This document shows, piece after piece, positions 18,638-25,671 of a stretch of 61,220 nt of DNA. Numbering within the stretch: the first letter of the stretch is position 1; every line of letters begins with the position of its first letter. The notes under the pieces are model-generated. The model searched no databases. It was not told the origin of the DNA and was given only the letters and a program-made list of their open reading frames with translations. The DNA lies in the NCBI GenBank assembly GCA_016789885.1, contig JAEUPZ010000017.1, positions 1 to 61,220 on the forward strand. Reading direction: 5' to 3'. This DNA comes from Chromatiales bacterium (GTDB lineage Bacteria > Pseudomonadota > Gammaproteobacteria > Steroidobacterales > GCA-2729495). A program made the translations under genes and the position numbers.

Positions 18638-19651
18638 TTACCGGCCGGCCACCGCCGGATTGCCGGCGCGGAAATCGGCCAGGTGCTGCTGCAGCTGCTT
18701 GAGCAACCCGGCCGACACGACGCCCCGCGCGGCCAGCTGGCCGTTGGCGGCGTCGACGGCACCCCGCCAGCGCGGCAGCTCGCCCGCGTCGGCGCTGACG
18801 AACTGGAGGCCGTTGGCCTTGAGGGCCTCCTCGGCCTTGGTGTTGTCGGTGCGGTTCTGCGCATCGAGCCGGGCGTACAGCTTGGTCATGACCTCGCGCA
18901 GCACGGCCTGGTCGGCGGCGCTGACCGGGGCCATCGCCGCCTTGTCGATGGCGAGGACGCCCATCGTGTAGGCCAGCGGCTGCGACGTGACGTACTGGAC
19001 CTTCGTGTACCACTGCAGCACCACGGCGCCGACCGGCGGCGTGGCGACGATGTCGAGCAGCCCCGTCTCGAGGCCCGTCATGACGTCGGTCACCGGCAGG
19101 ACCACGGGCGAGAGGTCGAGCGCCTGCATGGCGGCGAAGCTGGCCTCGTCGCCCTCGGGCAGCCACACCTTCTGGCCGCGCAGGTCCTCGAGGCGCTTCA
19201 CGGGCTTGTTGGACATGAGGTAGGCGAAACCGCCGCCGGCGAAGCCGTAGCTCACGAAGCCGGCCTCCTCGAGGCCGGCGATGAGCGTGGCGTCGAGCTT
19301 GCTGCGGACGTAATCGACCTCGGCCTGGGAATTGAACAGCAGCGACAGGCCGTAGAGGTTGAGGTCCTTGTAACGCTCGGCCAGGCCATTGGCCGTGAAG
19401 ATGCCGCCCTGGAGCTGGCCGATGCGGATCTTGCGCAGCACCTTCTTGTCGTTGCCCTGGATGCCGCCGCCGTAGAACTTGAGGACGACCCGGCCGCCGG
19501 TCCGGTCCGCCACTTCCTTGCCGGCGGCCCGCAGGTCCTTCATCCACGACGAGCCCTCGGGCGCGATGGTGGCGAGCTTCAGCTCGACGGCCCGGGCGAT
19601 GCCGGGCAGCGCGCCCAGGATCAGGCAGCAGGCAAGCAGCAGTTGGCGCAT
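18638..19651 (-). CDS. TRAP transporter periplasmic solute-binding protein, DctP family
   Basis: The 337-residue protein has a signal peptide (LLLACCLILGALPGIARA) and a DctP fold beginning VELKLATIAPEGSSWMKDL. Other family marks are RLEDLRGQKVWLPEG and TDVMTGLETGLLDIVATPP. It captures an organic acid or related solute in the periplasm for the DctQM permease. GGAG lies upstream of the ATG at a good distance. The tatT gene directly upstream suggests the TatT-coupled class of TRAP system, which may carry a hydrophobic ligand. The actual ligand is unknown. Confidence 0.92.
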   Translation of the reverse strand: MRQLLLACCLILGALPGIARAVELKLATIAPEGSSWMKDLRAAGKEVADRTGGRVVLKFYGGGIQGNDKKVLRKIRIGQLQGGIFTANGLAERYKDLNLYGLSLLFNSQAEVDYVRSKLDATLIAGLEEAGFVSYGFAGGGFAYLMSNKPVKRLEDLRGQKVWLPEGDEASFAAMQALDLSPVVLPVTDVMTGLETGLLDIVATPPVGAVVLQWYTKVQYVTSQPLAYTMGVLAIDKAAMAPVSAADQAVLREVMTKLYARLDAQNRTDNTKAEEALKANGLQFVSADAGELPRWRGAVDAANGQLAARGVVSAGLLKQLQQHLADFRAGNPAVAGR

Positions 19652-19689
19652 GGCGGGACTCCTGTCTCCGGTTCGGGCTGGGGGCGGCG

Positions 19690-20544
19690 TCAGAAGTATT
19701 CGTCGGCGGTGGCGAGCAGATCCCGGGCCGACTGCTGGGCCAGCGTATTGAAGAGCGTGTAACCGGGCACCTGCGGGTCGGCGGCCAGCACCTCGTTCAG
19801 CAGCCGGTCGTGCAGCTCCCGGTCGTAGACCAGCCGCCCGTACTGGCGTGCGTACTCGACCTTGATGCTGAGGTCCTTGTCGCCAGCCAGGGCCAGCGCC
19901 GCCTCGAAGTACTCGCGGCCGCGCTCGGGCTTGCCGCCCAGCGCCTCGGGGCGGAGCGTGTTCAGCACGCCGAGGAAGGTGTTGACGGAGGGTTGGTCCG
20001 CGGGCGTACCGATGACCGCCAGCCGCTCGAGGGCAGCCTCGATCTTCGGCAGCTCCGCCAGCGCCTTGAAGTCGTCGGCGTGGGTACGCACGTAGGCCAG
20101 CGACCCGACGGACCAGGCGTAGAGCGCCGCCGCGTGCTTCGGCCCGAGGGCATCGATGCGGGCCTTGAATTCAGGGAACTGCAGGGCCCGAAGTTCGCAG
20201 GCAGCCGGTGCCGCAGCGCACAGCGCCTGGTCGCCGTAGCCCCGGGCCCGGGCGCCGAGTACCGCCGCCCGTCCGGGGTCGGTGACGAAGACCACGGCGT
20301 AGGCGGCGTACAGGCGCGCGGCGGCGCCGGCCACGGCCGGCGACGGCTTGCCGTCGGCCGCGAGGCTGTCGAGCAGCAGCAGGTAGGCCGGCAGGCCGTC
20401 CCGGACGAGCTCCGGATCGTCCTGGTTGACGATGGCTCCGGCGAGGTCCTCGGCGAAGCCGCCGGCCGCGCGGGCCGCCAGGCCCGCACAGCCGGTCGTC
20501 AGTCCTGCCGCGAGGCAGAGCAGGACGGCCCCAGCGACCCTCAC
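19690..20544 (-). CDS. TRAP-associated lipoprotein, TatT family
   Basis: The protein has about 284 residues and starts with a lipoprotein signal, RVAGAVLLCLAAGLTTGC, with Cys20 as the probable lipid anchor. The rest is helical, with TPR-like repeats (GREYFEAALALAGDKDLS, VEYARQYGRLVYDRELHDRLL). TatT was described in Treponema as a trimeric partner of a DctP protein. The role here is inferred from that family and from the dctP gene 38 bp downstream. GTG 20544 is chosen because GGGAG lies 7 nt upstream and it gives a compact signal peptide. GTG 20562 is possible. It starts 28 bp after rplS. Confidence 0.82.
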   Translation of the reverse strand: MRVAGAVLLCLAAGLTTGCAGLAARAAGGFAEDLAGAIVNQDDPELVRDGLPAYLLLLDSLAADGKPSPAVAGAAARLYAAYAVVFVTDPGRAAVLGARARGYGDQALCAAAPAACELRALQFPEFKARIDALGPKHAAALYAWSVGSLAYVRTHADDFKALAELPKIEAALERLAVIGTPADQPSVNTFLGVLNTLRPEALGGKPERGREYFEAALALAGDKDLSIKVEYARQYGRLVYDRELHDRLLNEVLAADPQVPGYTLFNTLAQQSARDLLATADEYF

Positions 20545-20572
20545 CGGCAACTCCCGGTGCACGAGGGCCGCG

Positions 20573-20917
20573 TCAGACCTTCTCGCGGATGCGGGCGGCC
20601 TTGCCGCTGCGGTCGCGCAGGTAATAGAGCTTCGCCCGGCGGACATCGCCGCGCCGCTTGACCTTGACCTCGGCCACCGTCGGGCTGTGAAGCGGGAACA
20701 CGCGCTCGACGCCCTCGCCATGGGAAACCTTGCGGACCGTGAAGGACGAGTTCAGGCCGCGGTTGCGGCGCGCGACCACGACGCCCTCGAAGGCCTGCAG
20801 GCGCTCGCGGTTGCCCTCCTTGACCTTGACCTGGACGATCACGGTGTCACCCGGCGCGAACCCCGGGATGTCCTGCCGCTGGGCCTCGGCCTCGAGCTGT
20901 TCGACGATCTTGCGCAT
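20573..20917 (-). CDS. rplS: 50S ribosomal protein L19
   Basis: L19 sits at the interface of the 30S and 50S subunits. The 114-residue protein is of normal length and contains [27 protein letters not shown] sequence and [23 protein letters not shown] near the end. GGAGG lies shortly before ATG 20917. It is the last gene of the rpsP-rimM-trmD-rplS set and is separated from trmD by 74 bp, in which I see no hairpin. No terminator is seen before tatT. Confidence 0.98.
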   Translation of the reverse strand: MRKIVEQLEAEAQRQDIPGFAPGDTVIVQVKVKEGNRERLQAFEGVVVARRNRGLNSSFTVRKVSHGEGVERVFPLHSPTVAEVKVKRRGDVRRAKLYYLRDRSGKAARIREKV

Positions 20918-20991
20918 TGCGATACCTCCGATGCGTATTGTTCCGCGGATGGGCCCAGGCCGGAGCCTGAACCCGATTGTATGGGCTTTTC

Positions 20992-21771
20992 CTACTGCAG
21001 CCCGGCGGCATCCACCGCCAGGGCGGGGGCCTCGTGCTGCTCGGCCAGGAATTCGTCGAGCAGCGCCCGGTCCTCGGCGTCCAGCGTCACGCCGTCCAGC
21101 AGCTCGGGGCGGCGCAGGCGCGTGCGCCCGAGGGCCTGCTTGCGGCGCCAGCGGCGGATCGCGGCGTGGTCACCCCCGAGGAGCACCGGCGGCACCGTCC
21201 GGCCAGCAGCCTGCTCGGGCCGGGTGTAGTGCGGGCAGTCGAGCAGGCCGTCGTCGCCGAAGGAATCCTGCTGGGCCGACTGGTCGTCGCCCAGCACGCC
21301 GGGCAGCAGGCGCACCACGGCGTCGATGACCACCAGGGCCGGCAGCTCGCCGCCGGAGACGACGAAGTCGCCAACGGACAGCTCGAGGTCGGCCTCGGCC
21401 TCCACCAGACGCTCGTCGAACCCCTCGTAACGGCCGGCCACCAGCACGAGGCCGGGCAGGCTCGCCAGCTGCCGCACCCGGGCCTGGGTCAGGCGCTCGC
21501 CCTGGGGCGTCAGGAAGACCACGGGACTGCCCGCCGGCACCCTCGCCCGGGCGGCCCGGATGGCCGTCGCGTAGGGCTCGACCTTGATCACCATGCCGGG
21601 CCCGCCGCCGTAGGGGCGGTCGTCGACCGTGGCATGGGCGTCGGTCGCGTGGTCCCGCGGATCTTCGCAGGCCAGCCGGACCTGCCCCCGCTGCACGGCA
21701 CGACCGACCACGCCCCACTGCACCAGCGGTGCAACGAGATCGGGGAACAGCGTGACGACGGCGATATCCAT
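20992..21771 (-). CDS. trmD: tRNA (guanine-N1-)-methyltransferase TrmD
   Basis: TrmD methylates G37 of tRNAs that read CNN codons with leucine, proline and arginine, which prevents +1 frameshifts. The 259-residue protein has the SPOUT knot signatures [22 protein letters not shown] and [20 protein letters not shown]. The ATG at 21771 follows rimM by 33 bp. It is cytoplasmic and works as a dimer. Length and gene neighbours are standard. Confidence 0.97.
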   Translation of the reverse strand: MDIAVVTLFPDLVAPLVQWGVVGRAVQRGQVRLACEDPRDHATDAHATVDDRPYGGGPGMVIKVEPYATAIRAARARVPAGSPVVFLTPQGERLTQARVRQLASLPGLVLVAGRYEGFDERLVEAEADLELSVGDFVVSGGELPALVVIDAVVRLLPGVLGDDQSAQQDSFGDDGLLDCPHYTRPEQAAGRTVPPVLLGGDHAAIRRWRRKQALGRTRLRRPELLDGVTLDAEDRALLDEFLAEQHEAPALAVDAAGLQ

Positions 21772-21804
21772 GGCGATCTGGCGGGTCTGGTCTGGCGGAT
21801 CCGG

Positions 21805-22368
21805 TCAGGCGTCGGTCCAGGCCGGGTCCCAGTCGACGGTGACGGCACGCGCCGCCTCGTCGACCTGGCGGACCACCCGGCCGTGGACGAACGGCAGCAG
21901 GTAGCGGTGCTCGCCCTGCACGACCATGACGTCGTTGGCCCCGGTCGCGAACAGACGCGTGATGCGGCCGAGCTGCACGCCCCCGGTGGTGACGACGGCC
22001 ATGCCCTCCAGGTCGGCCCAGTAGTACTGGCCGGGACCTGCCGGCCCCAGCAGGCTGCGGTCGACCTCGACCTCGCAGCCCACCAGCGCGGCCGCAGCGT
22101 CGCGGTCGTCGACGCCATCGAGGCAGGCCACCACGCCGGCGCCATGCTCGTGGCCGTCGCGGACGGCGCAGGTCAGCTCGCCGTCGTCGCGGCGCAGGAT
22201 CCAGGGGTTGTACTGCAGGACGTTGGCGCGGGGCTCGGTGTAGGAAAAGATCCGCACCCAGCCGCGTACGCCGAAGACGCCGGAAATACGCCCTATTGGC
22301 ACACGGCGGCCGGCTCCGGCCGCGTGCGCCGTAACCGTCGCCTCGACAGGGGAGACCCCGGTGACCAT
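21805..22368 (-). CDS. rimM: 16S rRNA processing protein RimM
   Basis: RimM binds S19 and helps maturation of the 30S head. The 187-residue protein has an N-terminal RimM domain beginning VPIGRISGVFGVRGWVRIFS and a C-terminal PRC-barrel part with YYWADLEGMAVVTTGGVQLG and the final VDWDPAW. The first 20 residues are an unconserved extension, so the true start could be slightly later than ATG 22368. The gene lies between rpsP and trmD, as usual. Confidence 0.95.
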   Translation of the reverse strand: MVTGVSPVEATVTAHAAGAGRRVPIGRISGVFGVRGWVRIFSYTEPRANVLQYNPWILRRDDGELTCAVRDGHEHGAGVVACLDGVDDRDAAAALVGCEVEVDRSLLGPAGPGQYYWADLEGMAVVTTGGVQLGRITRLFATGANDVMVVQGEHRYLLPFVHGRVVRQVDEAARAVTVDWDPAWTDA

Positions 22369-22409
22369 GCAGGCGCCGCAGAGCGCACCGGGCGCCGACC
22401 CGCCGCCGG

Positions 22410-22673
22410 TCAGGCGGCGGTGGCCGCGGCCGGGGCGCGGTGGGACTTGACCAGGGACGCGACGCGGTCAGAAACCTGCGCGCCGACGCCGGTCCAGTAG
22501 TCGAAACGACCGAGGTCGAGCCGGAACTTCTCTTCCCGGGCCGTGGCCAGGGGGCTGAAGAAACCGAGGCGCTCGATGTAGCGGCCGCCGCGGGCCCGGC
22601 GGCTGTCGCAGACGACGATCTGGTAGAAGGGCCGGCCCTTTGCGCCGCCGCGGGACAGTCGGATGGTCACCAT
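22410..22673 (-). CDS. rpsP: 30S ribosomal protein S16
   Basis: S16 is an early assembly protein of the 30S subunit. The 87-residue product begins [20 protein letters not shown] and contains [15 protein letters not shown], both diagnostic. The frame is open upstream, but ATG 22673 gives the family's exact start. It is the first gene of the rpsP operon. A TATTAT -10 lies about 44 bp upstream, leaving a leader of roughly 35-40 nt without a strong ribosome site. Confidence 0.97.
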   Translation of the reverse strand: MVTIRLSRGGAKGRPFYQIVVCDSRRARGGRYIERLGFFSPLATAREEKFRLDLGRFDYWTGVGAQVSDRVASLVKSHRAPAAATAA

Positions 22674-22716
22674 TGGGTATGCTCGTTGGTTGCTGGCTGG
22701 CTGACGTAAACCGCGA

Positions 22717-22722
22717 ATAATA
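22717..22722 (-). promoter_or_regulatory. putative -10 element of the rpsP operon
   Basis: TATTAT on the minus strand lies in the 78-bp gap between ffh and rpsP and is AT-rich against a GC-rich background. The hexamer 17 bp upstream (CTGTAT) is a poor -35. This is the only promoter-like sequence in the gap, so it is the natural candidate for the ribosomal operon. Confidence 0.45.
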
Positions 22723-22751
22723 GCGGAGTTCCGGGCCAAATACAGGCCCGT

Positions 22752-24107
22752 TCAGCGGCGCATGCCCGGTAGCCCGGGCAGGCCCCGCAACATACGCCGC
22801 AGCCCCCCGCCCTTCATCTGCTTCATGACCTTCTGCATCTGGGCGTGCTGCTTGAGGAGCCGGTTGACGTCCTGGACCGGCAGGCCGGCCCCGGCGGCGA
22901 TGCGCCGCCGGCGCGACCCGTCGATGATCCCGGGGGACCGCCGCTCCCGGGCGGTCATGGAATTGATGATGGCGATCTGGCGTCGCAGCATGCGGGGGTC
23001 CATCTGCCCAGCCAGCTTGTCCGCGGTCATCCCGGCCGGGAGCGGCATCTTGTCGATCAGGGCGTCGAGGCCGCCAAGGCTCGTGATCTGCTCGAGCTGA
23101 TCCCGCAGGTCCTCGAAATCGAAGCCCTTGCCCTTGGTGACCTTCTCCGAGAGGCGGGCGGCCTTCTCGGCATCGACCTTCTGCTGGACCTGCTCCACGA
23201 GGCCCAGCACGTCGCCCATGCCGATGATGCGCGAGGCCATGCGGTCCGGATGGAAGGGCTCGAGGGCCGTGACGGCCTCGCCGGTGCCGATGAACTTGAT
23301 CGGCTGGCCGGTCACCGACTTCACCGAGAGCGCCGCGCCACCGCGGGCGTCGCCGTCGGCCTTGGTCAGGATGACGCCGGTCAGAGGCAGCGCATCGGCA
23401 AAGGCCCGTGCAGCATTAACGGCGTCCTGGCCAGCCATGCTGTCGACGACGAACAGCGTCTCGATGGGATCGACGGCGCCGTGGATGCGGCGCACCTCGT
23501 CGAGCAGCGGCGCGTCGAGACGGCTGCGGCCGGCGGTGTCGACGATCAGCACGTCGAGCATCTGGCGGCGCGCCGCGGCCAGGGCCCCGGCAGCAATGTC
23601 CACCGGCGCCTCGGTGGGCTGGGACGGCAGCGCCGGCACGTCGATGGACTCGGCCAGTTTCGCCAGCTGCAGCATCGCGGCGGGCCGCTGCGTGTCGGTG
23701 CTGACCATGCCCACGCGCTTGCCCAGGCGGTCACGCAGGTAGAGCGCCAGCTTGGCGGCCGTGGTCGTCTTGCCGGCACCCTGCAGGCCCGCCAGGAGGA
23801 TGACGGCCGGTGGCTGGGCCCTCAGGTTGATGCCGGCCGTACCCTCGCCCAGCGCCGACACCAGCTGGTCGTGGACGATCTTGACGAAGACCTGGCCGGG
23901 AGTCAGGGACCGCAGCACGTCGGCGCCCAGTGCCCGCGTCCGCACCGCCTCGACGAACTCGCGCACGACCGGCAGCGCCACGTCGGCCTCGATCAGGGCC
24001 CGGCGCACGTCACGGACAGCGTCCTGGATGTTTTCCTCGGTCAGCCGGCCGCGGCCCCGGACCTGGTCCAGGACGCCTTTGAGCCGCTCGGTCAATGTGT
24101 TGAACAT
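22752..24107 (-). CDS. ffh: signal recognition particle protein Ffh
   Basis: Ffh binds 4.5S RNA and signal sequences and, with FtsY, targets membrane proteins co-translationally. The 451-residue protein has an N domain, a GTPase domain with GLQGAGKTT (107-115), DTAGR and TKADGDARGGAALS, and a methionine-rich M domain ending MKGGGLRRMLRGLPGLPGMRR. RRRRIAAGAG lies in the RNA-binding helix-loop-helix. The ATG has no clear Shine-Dalgarno. The gene stands apart from radA by 117 bp. Confidence 0.98.
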   Translation of the reverse strand: MFNTLTERLKGVLDQVRGRGRLTEENIQDAVRDVRRALIEADVALPVVREFVEAVRTRALGADVLRSLTPGQVFVKIVHDQLVSALGEGTAGINLRAQPPAVILLAGLQGAGKTTTAAKLALYLRDRLGKRVGMVSTDTQRPAAMLQLAKLAESIDVPALPSQPTEAPVDIAAGALAAARRQMLDVLIVDTAGRSRLDAPLLDEVRRIHGAVDPIETLFVVDSMAGQDAVNAARAFADALPLTGVILTKADGDARGGAALSVKSVTGQPIKFIGTGEAVTALEPFHPDRMASRIIGMGDVLGLVEQVQQKVDAEKAARLSEKVTKGKGFDFEDLRDQLEQITSLGGLDALIDKMPLPAGMTADKLAGQMDPRMLRRQIAIINSMTARERRSPGIIDGSRRRRIAAGAGLPVQDVNRLLKQHAQMQKVMKQMKGGGLRRMLRGLPGLPGMRR

Positions 24108-24155
24108 GGCGTGATATTGACAGGTTTACGGCGGGCCCGTCACGGTCGCCGGGTG

Positions 24156-24179
24156 CGGCGAGCGGGGCGGCGCTCGCCG
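24156..24179 (-). terminator. GC-rich hairpin after radA, possible terminator
   Basis: On either strand CGGCGAGCG (24156-24164) pairs perfectly with CGCTCGCCG (24171-24179) around a 6-nt loop. It lies in the gap between radA and ffh, about 45 bp past the radA stop. There is no T run, so it may only slow polymerase or assist Rho-dependent termination. Confidence 0.3.
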
Positions 24180-24224
24180 GCCCGGCGCTCCTGCCGCGGC
24201 CGGGCGGCGGACGGCCGACCGGCC

Positions 24225-25574
24225 TCAGCCGGCGAAGCCGTCGAGGGCGGCGAGCACCTCGCGCAGGCTCTCGACGCCGCGGACGTCGAGCCCCGGGACC
24301 GGCTGCCTCGGCAGGTTCGCCCGGGGGGCGATGGCGCGGCGGAAGCCGACCTTTTCGGCTTCGCGCAGGCGCTCCTCGCCGAACGGGACGGGCCGGATCT
24401 CCCCGGCCAGCCCGACCTCGCCGAAGACCACCAGGTCCGCCGGGACCGGCCGGTCGGTCAGGCTCGAGACCGTCGCCACCAGGGCCGCCAGGTCGGCCGC
24501 AGTCTCGGGAACGCGCACGCCACCGACGACGTTCACGTAAACGTCGCGCGTGTGGGTGGCGATGCCGGCATGGCGATGGAGCACGGCGAGCAGCAGCGTC
24601 AGACGGTTCGTATCGAGGCCGAGGGCGACCCGCCGCGGCGGGCCGCCGCCCTCGTCGGCCAGCGCCTGCACCTCGATGAGCAGCGGCCGGCTCCCCTGGA
24701 AGACGGCCGTGACGACGCTGCCGGGCGCTGGCTCGGCACGACGCGAGACGAAGAGTGCCGACGGATTGCGTACCTCGCGGATGCCATCGCTGCCCATCAC
24801 GAAGATGCCCAGCTCGTTGGCGGCGCCGAACCGGTTCTTGACGGCGCGCAGGACGCGATACCGGCTGCCCGCCTCCGACTCGAAGTACAGCACGACGTCG
24901 ACCATGTGCTCGAGCAGCCGGGGACCGGCGATCTGGCCTTCCTTGGTGACGTGGCCAACGAGGATCACCGCGCAGCCCGACTCCTTGGCGTGGCGGACCA
25001 GCAGCGCCGCGCAGGCACGCAGCTGGTTCGGCGAGCCCGGCGCCGAGGGGACGGCATCCGTCGCCATCGTCTGGATGGAGTCGACGACGAGGCAACCGGG
25101 CCGCGAGGCGGCCGCCGCCGCCAGCACGTCCTCGACCCGCGTCGTGGCCAGCGCCACGACCCGGCTGGCATCGACCCGCATGCGGCGGGCCCGGAGCGCG
25201 ACCTGCTCGAGGGACTCCTCGCCGGTTGCGTACAGCGTCTCACCCGACGCCTGCAGCAGCGCGGTAGCCTGCAGCAGCAGCGTCGACTTGCCGATGCCGG
25301 GATCGCCACCGAGGAGGACCACGGAGCCCGGCACCAGTCCGCCGCCGAGGACCCGGTTGAGTTCACCGAGACCCGTGTCGAGGCGCGGCACCTGCTCGCT
25401 GCCGATGTCGCCGAGCCGCCGCACCGGGGCCTGGACCGGACCGCTGGCGCGGACGGCCGCCGGGCGCGCCGGGTCCATGGAATTCCAGGCGCCGCAGGCG
25501 GGGCATTGCCCCTGCCACTTGGGCGCGGTAGCCCCGCAGTCGGCGCAGACGTAGGCGGGCTGGGTACGGGCCAT
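24225..25574 (-). CDS. radA: DNA repair ATPase RadA
   Basis: RadA promotes branch migration in homologous recombination. The 449-residue protein has a zinc finger (Cys10, Cys13, Cys24, Cys27), a RecA-like core with Walker A GDPGIGKST (90-98), the RadA-specific KNRFGAANELGIF and a C-terminal Lon-like domain. A TATACT -10 lies just 7 nt before the ATG, so the mRNA is probably leaderless. It diverges from the kinase gene across 97 bp. Confidence 0.97.
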   Translation of the reverse strand: MARTQPAYVCADCGATAPKWQGQCPACGAWNSMDPARPAAVRASGPVQAPVRRLGDIGSEQVPRLDTGLGELNRVLGGGLVPGSVVLLGGDPGIGKSTLLLQATALLQASGETLYATGEESLEQVALRARRMRVDASRVVALATTRVEDVLAAAAASRPGCLVVDSIQTMATDAVPSAPGSPNQLRACAALLVRHAKESGCAVILVGHVTKEGQIAGPRLLEHMVDVVLYFESEAGSRYRVLRAVKNRFGAANELGIFVMGSDGIREVRNPSALFVSRRAEPAPGSVVTAVFQGSRPLLIEVQALADEGGGPPRRVALGLDTNRLTLLLAVLHRHAGIATHTRDVYVNVVGGVRVPETAADLAALVATVSSLTDRPVPADLVVFGEVGLAGEIRPVPFGEERLREAEKVGFRRAIAPRANLPRQPVPGLDVRGVESLREVLAALDGFAG

Positions 25575-25581
25575 GCGCGGC

Positions 25582-25587
25582 AGTATA
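25582..25587 (-). promoter_or_regulatory. -10 element of radA
   Basis: TATACT (5 of 6 matches to TATAAT) ends 7 nt before the radA ATG on the minus strand. Initiation about 7 nt downstream would fall on or next to the start codon. No good -35 is seen at 16-18 bp. Confidence 0.5.
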
Positions 25588-25658
25588 GGGGGCCTGCAAC
25601 GGCCCGGCCGCTTCGCCGAAACCGCAACTGGTTCTCAATCGCCGGCGCCGCCGCCAGC

Positions 25659-25664
25659 TACCAT
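25659..25664 (+). promoter_or_regulatory. putative -10 element of the kinase operon
   Basis: TACCAT lies 7 nt before ATG 25672, again pointing to a leaderless start. It sits in a locally AT-rich stretch (ACCATTTTTGTC). It matches the consensus at only four positions and has no clear -35. Confidence 0.35.
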
Positions 25665-25671
25665 TTTTGTC

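Noticed and set aside
16824..19651. Possible division of the transporter into an ABC system
   Set aside because: No ATPase is present, and the three proteins show DctP, DctQ and DctM patterns of a TRAP system.
20545..20721. Longer N terminus for the TatT-like lipoprotein
   Set aside because: It would run through the rplS coding sequence and bury the lipoprotein signal in the middle of the protein. GTG 20544 has a ribosome site and gives a normal signal.
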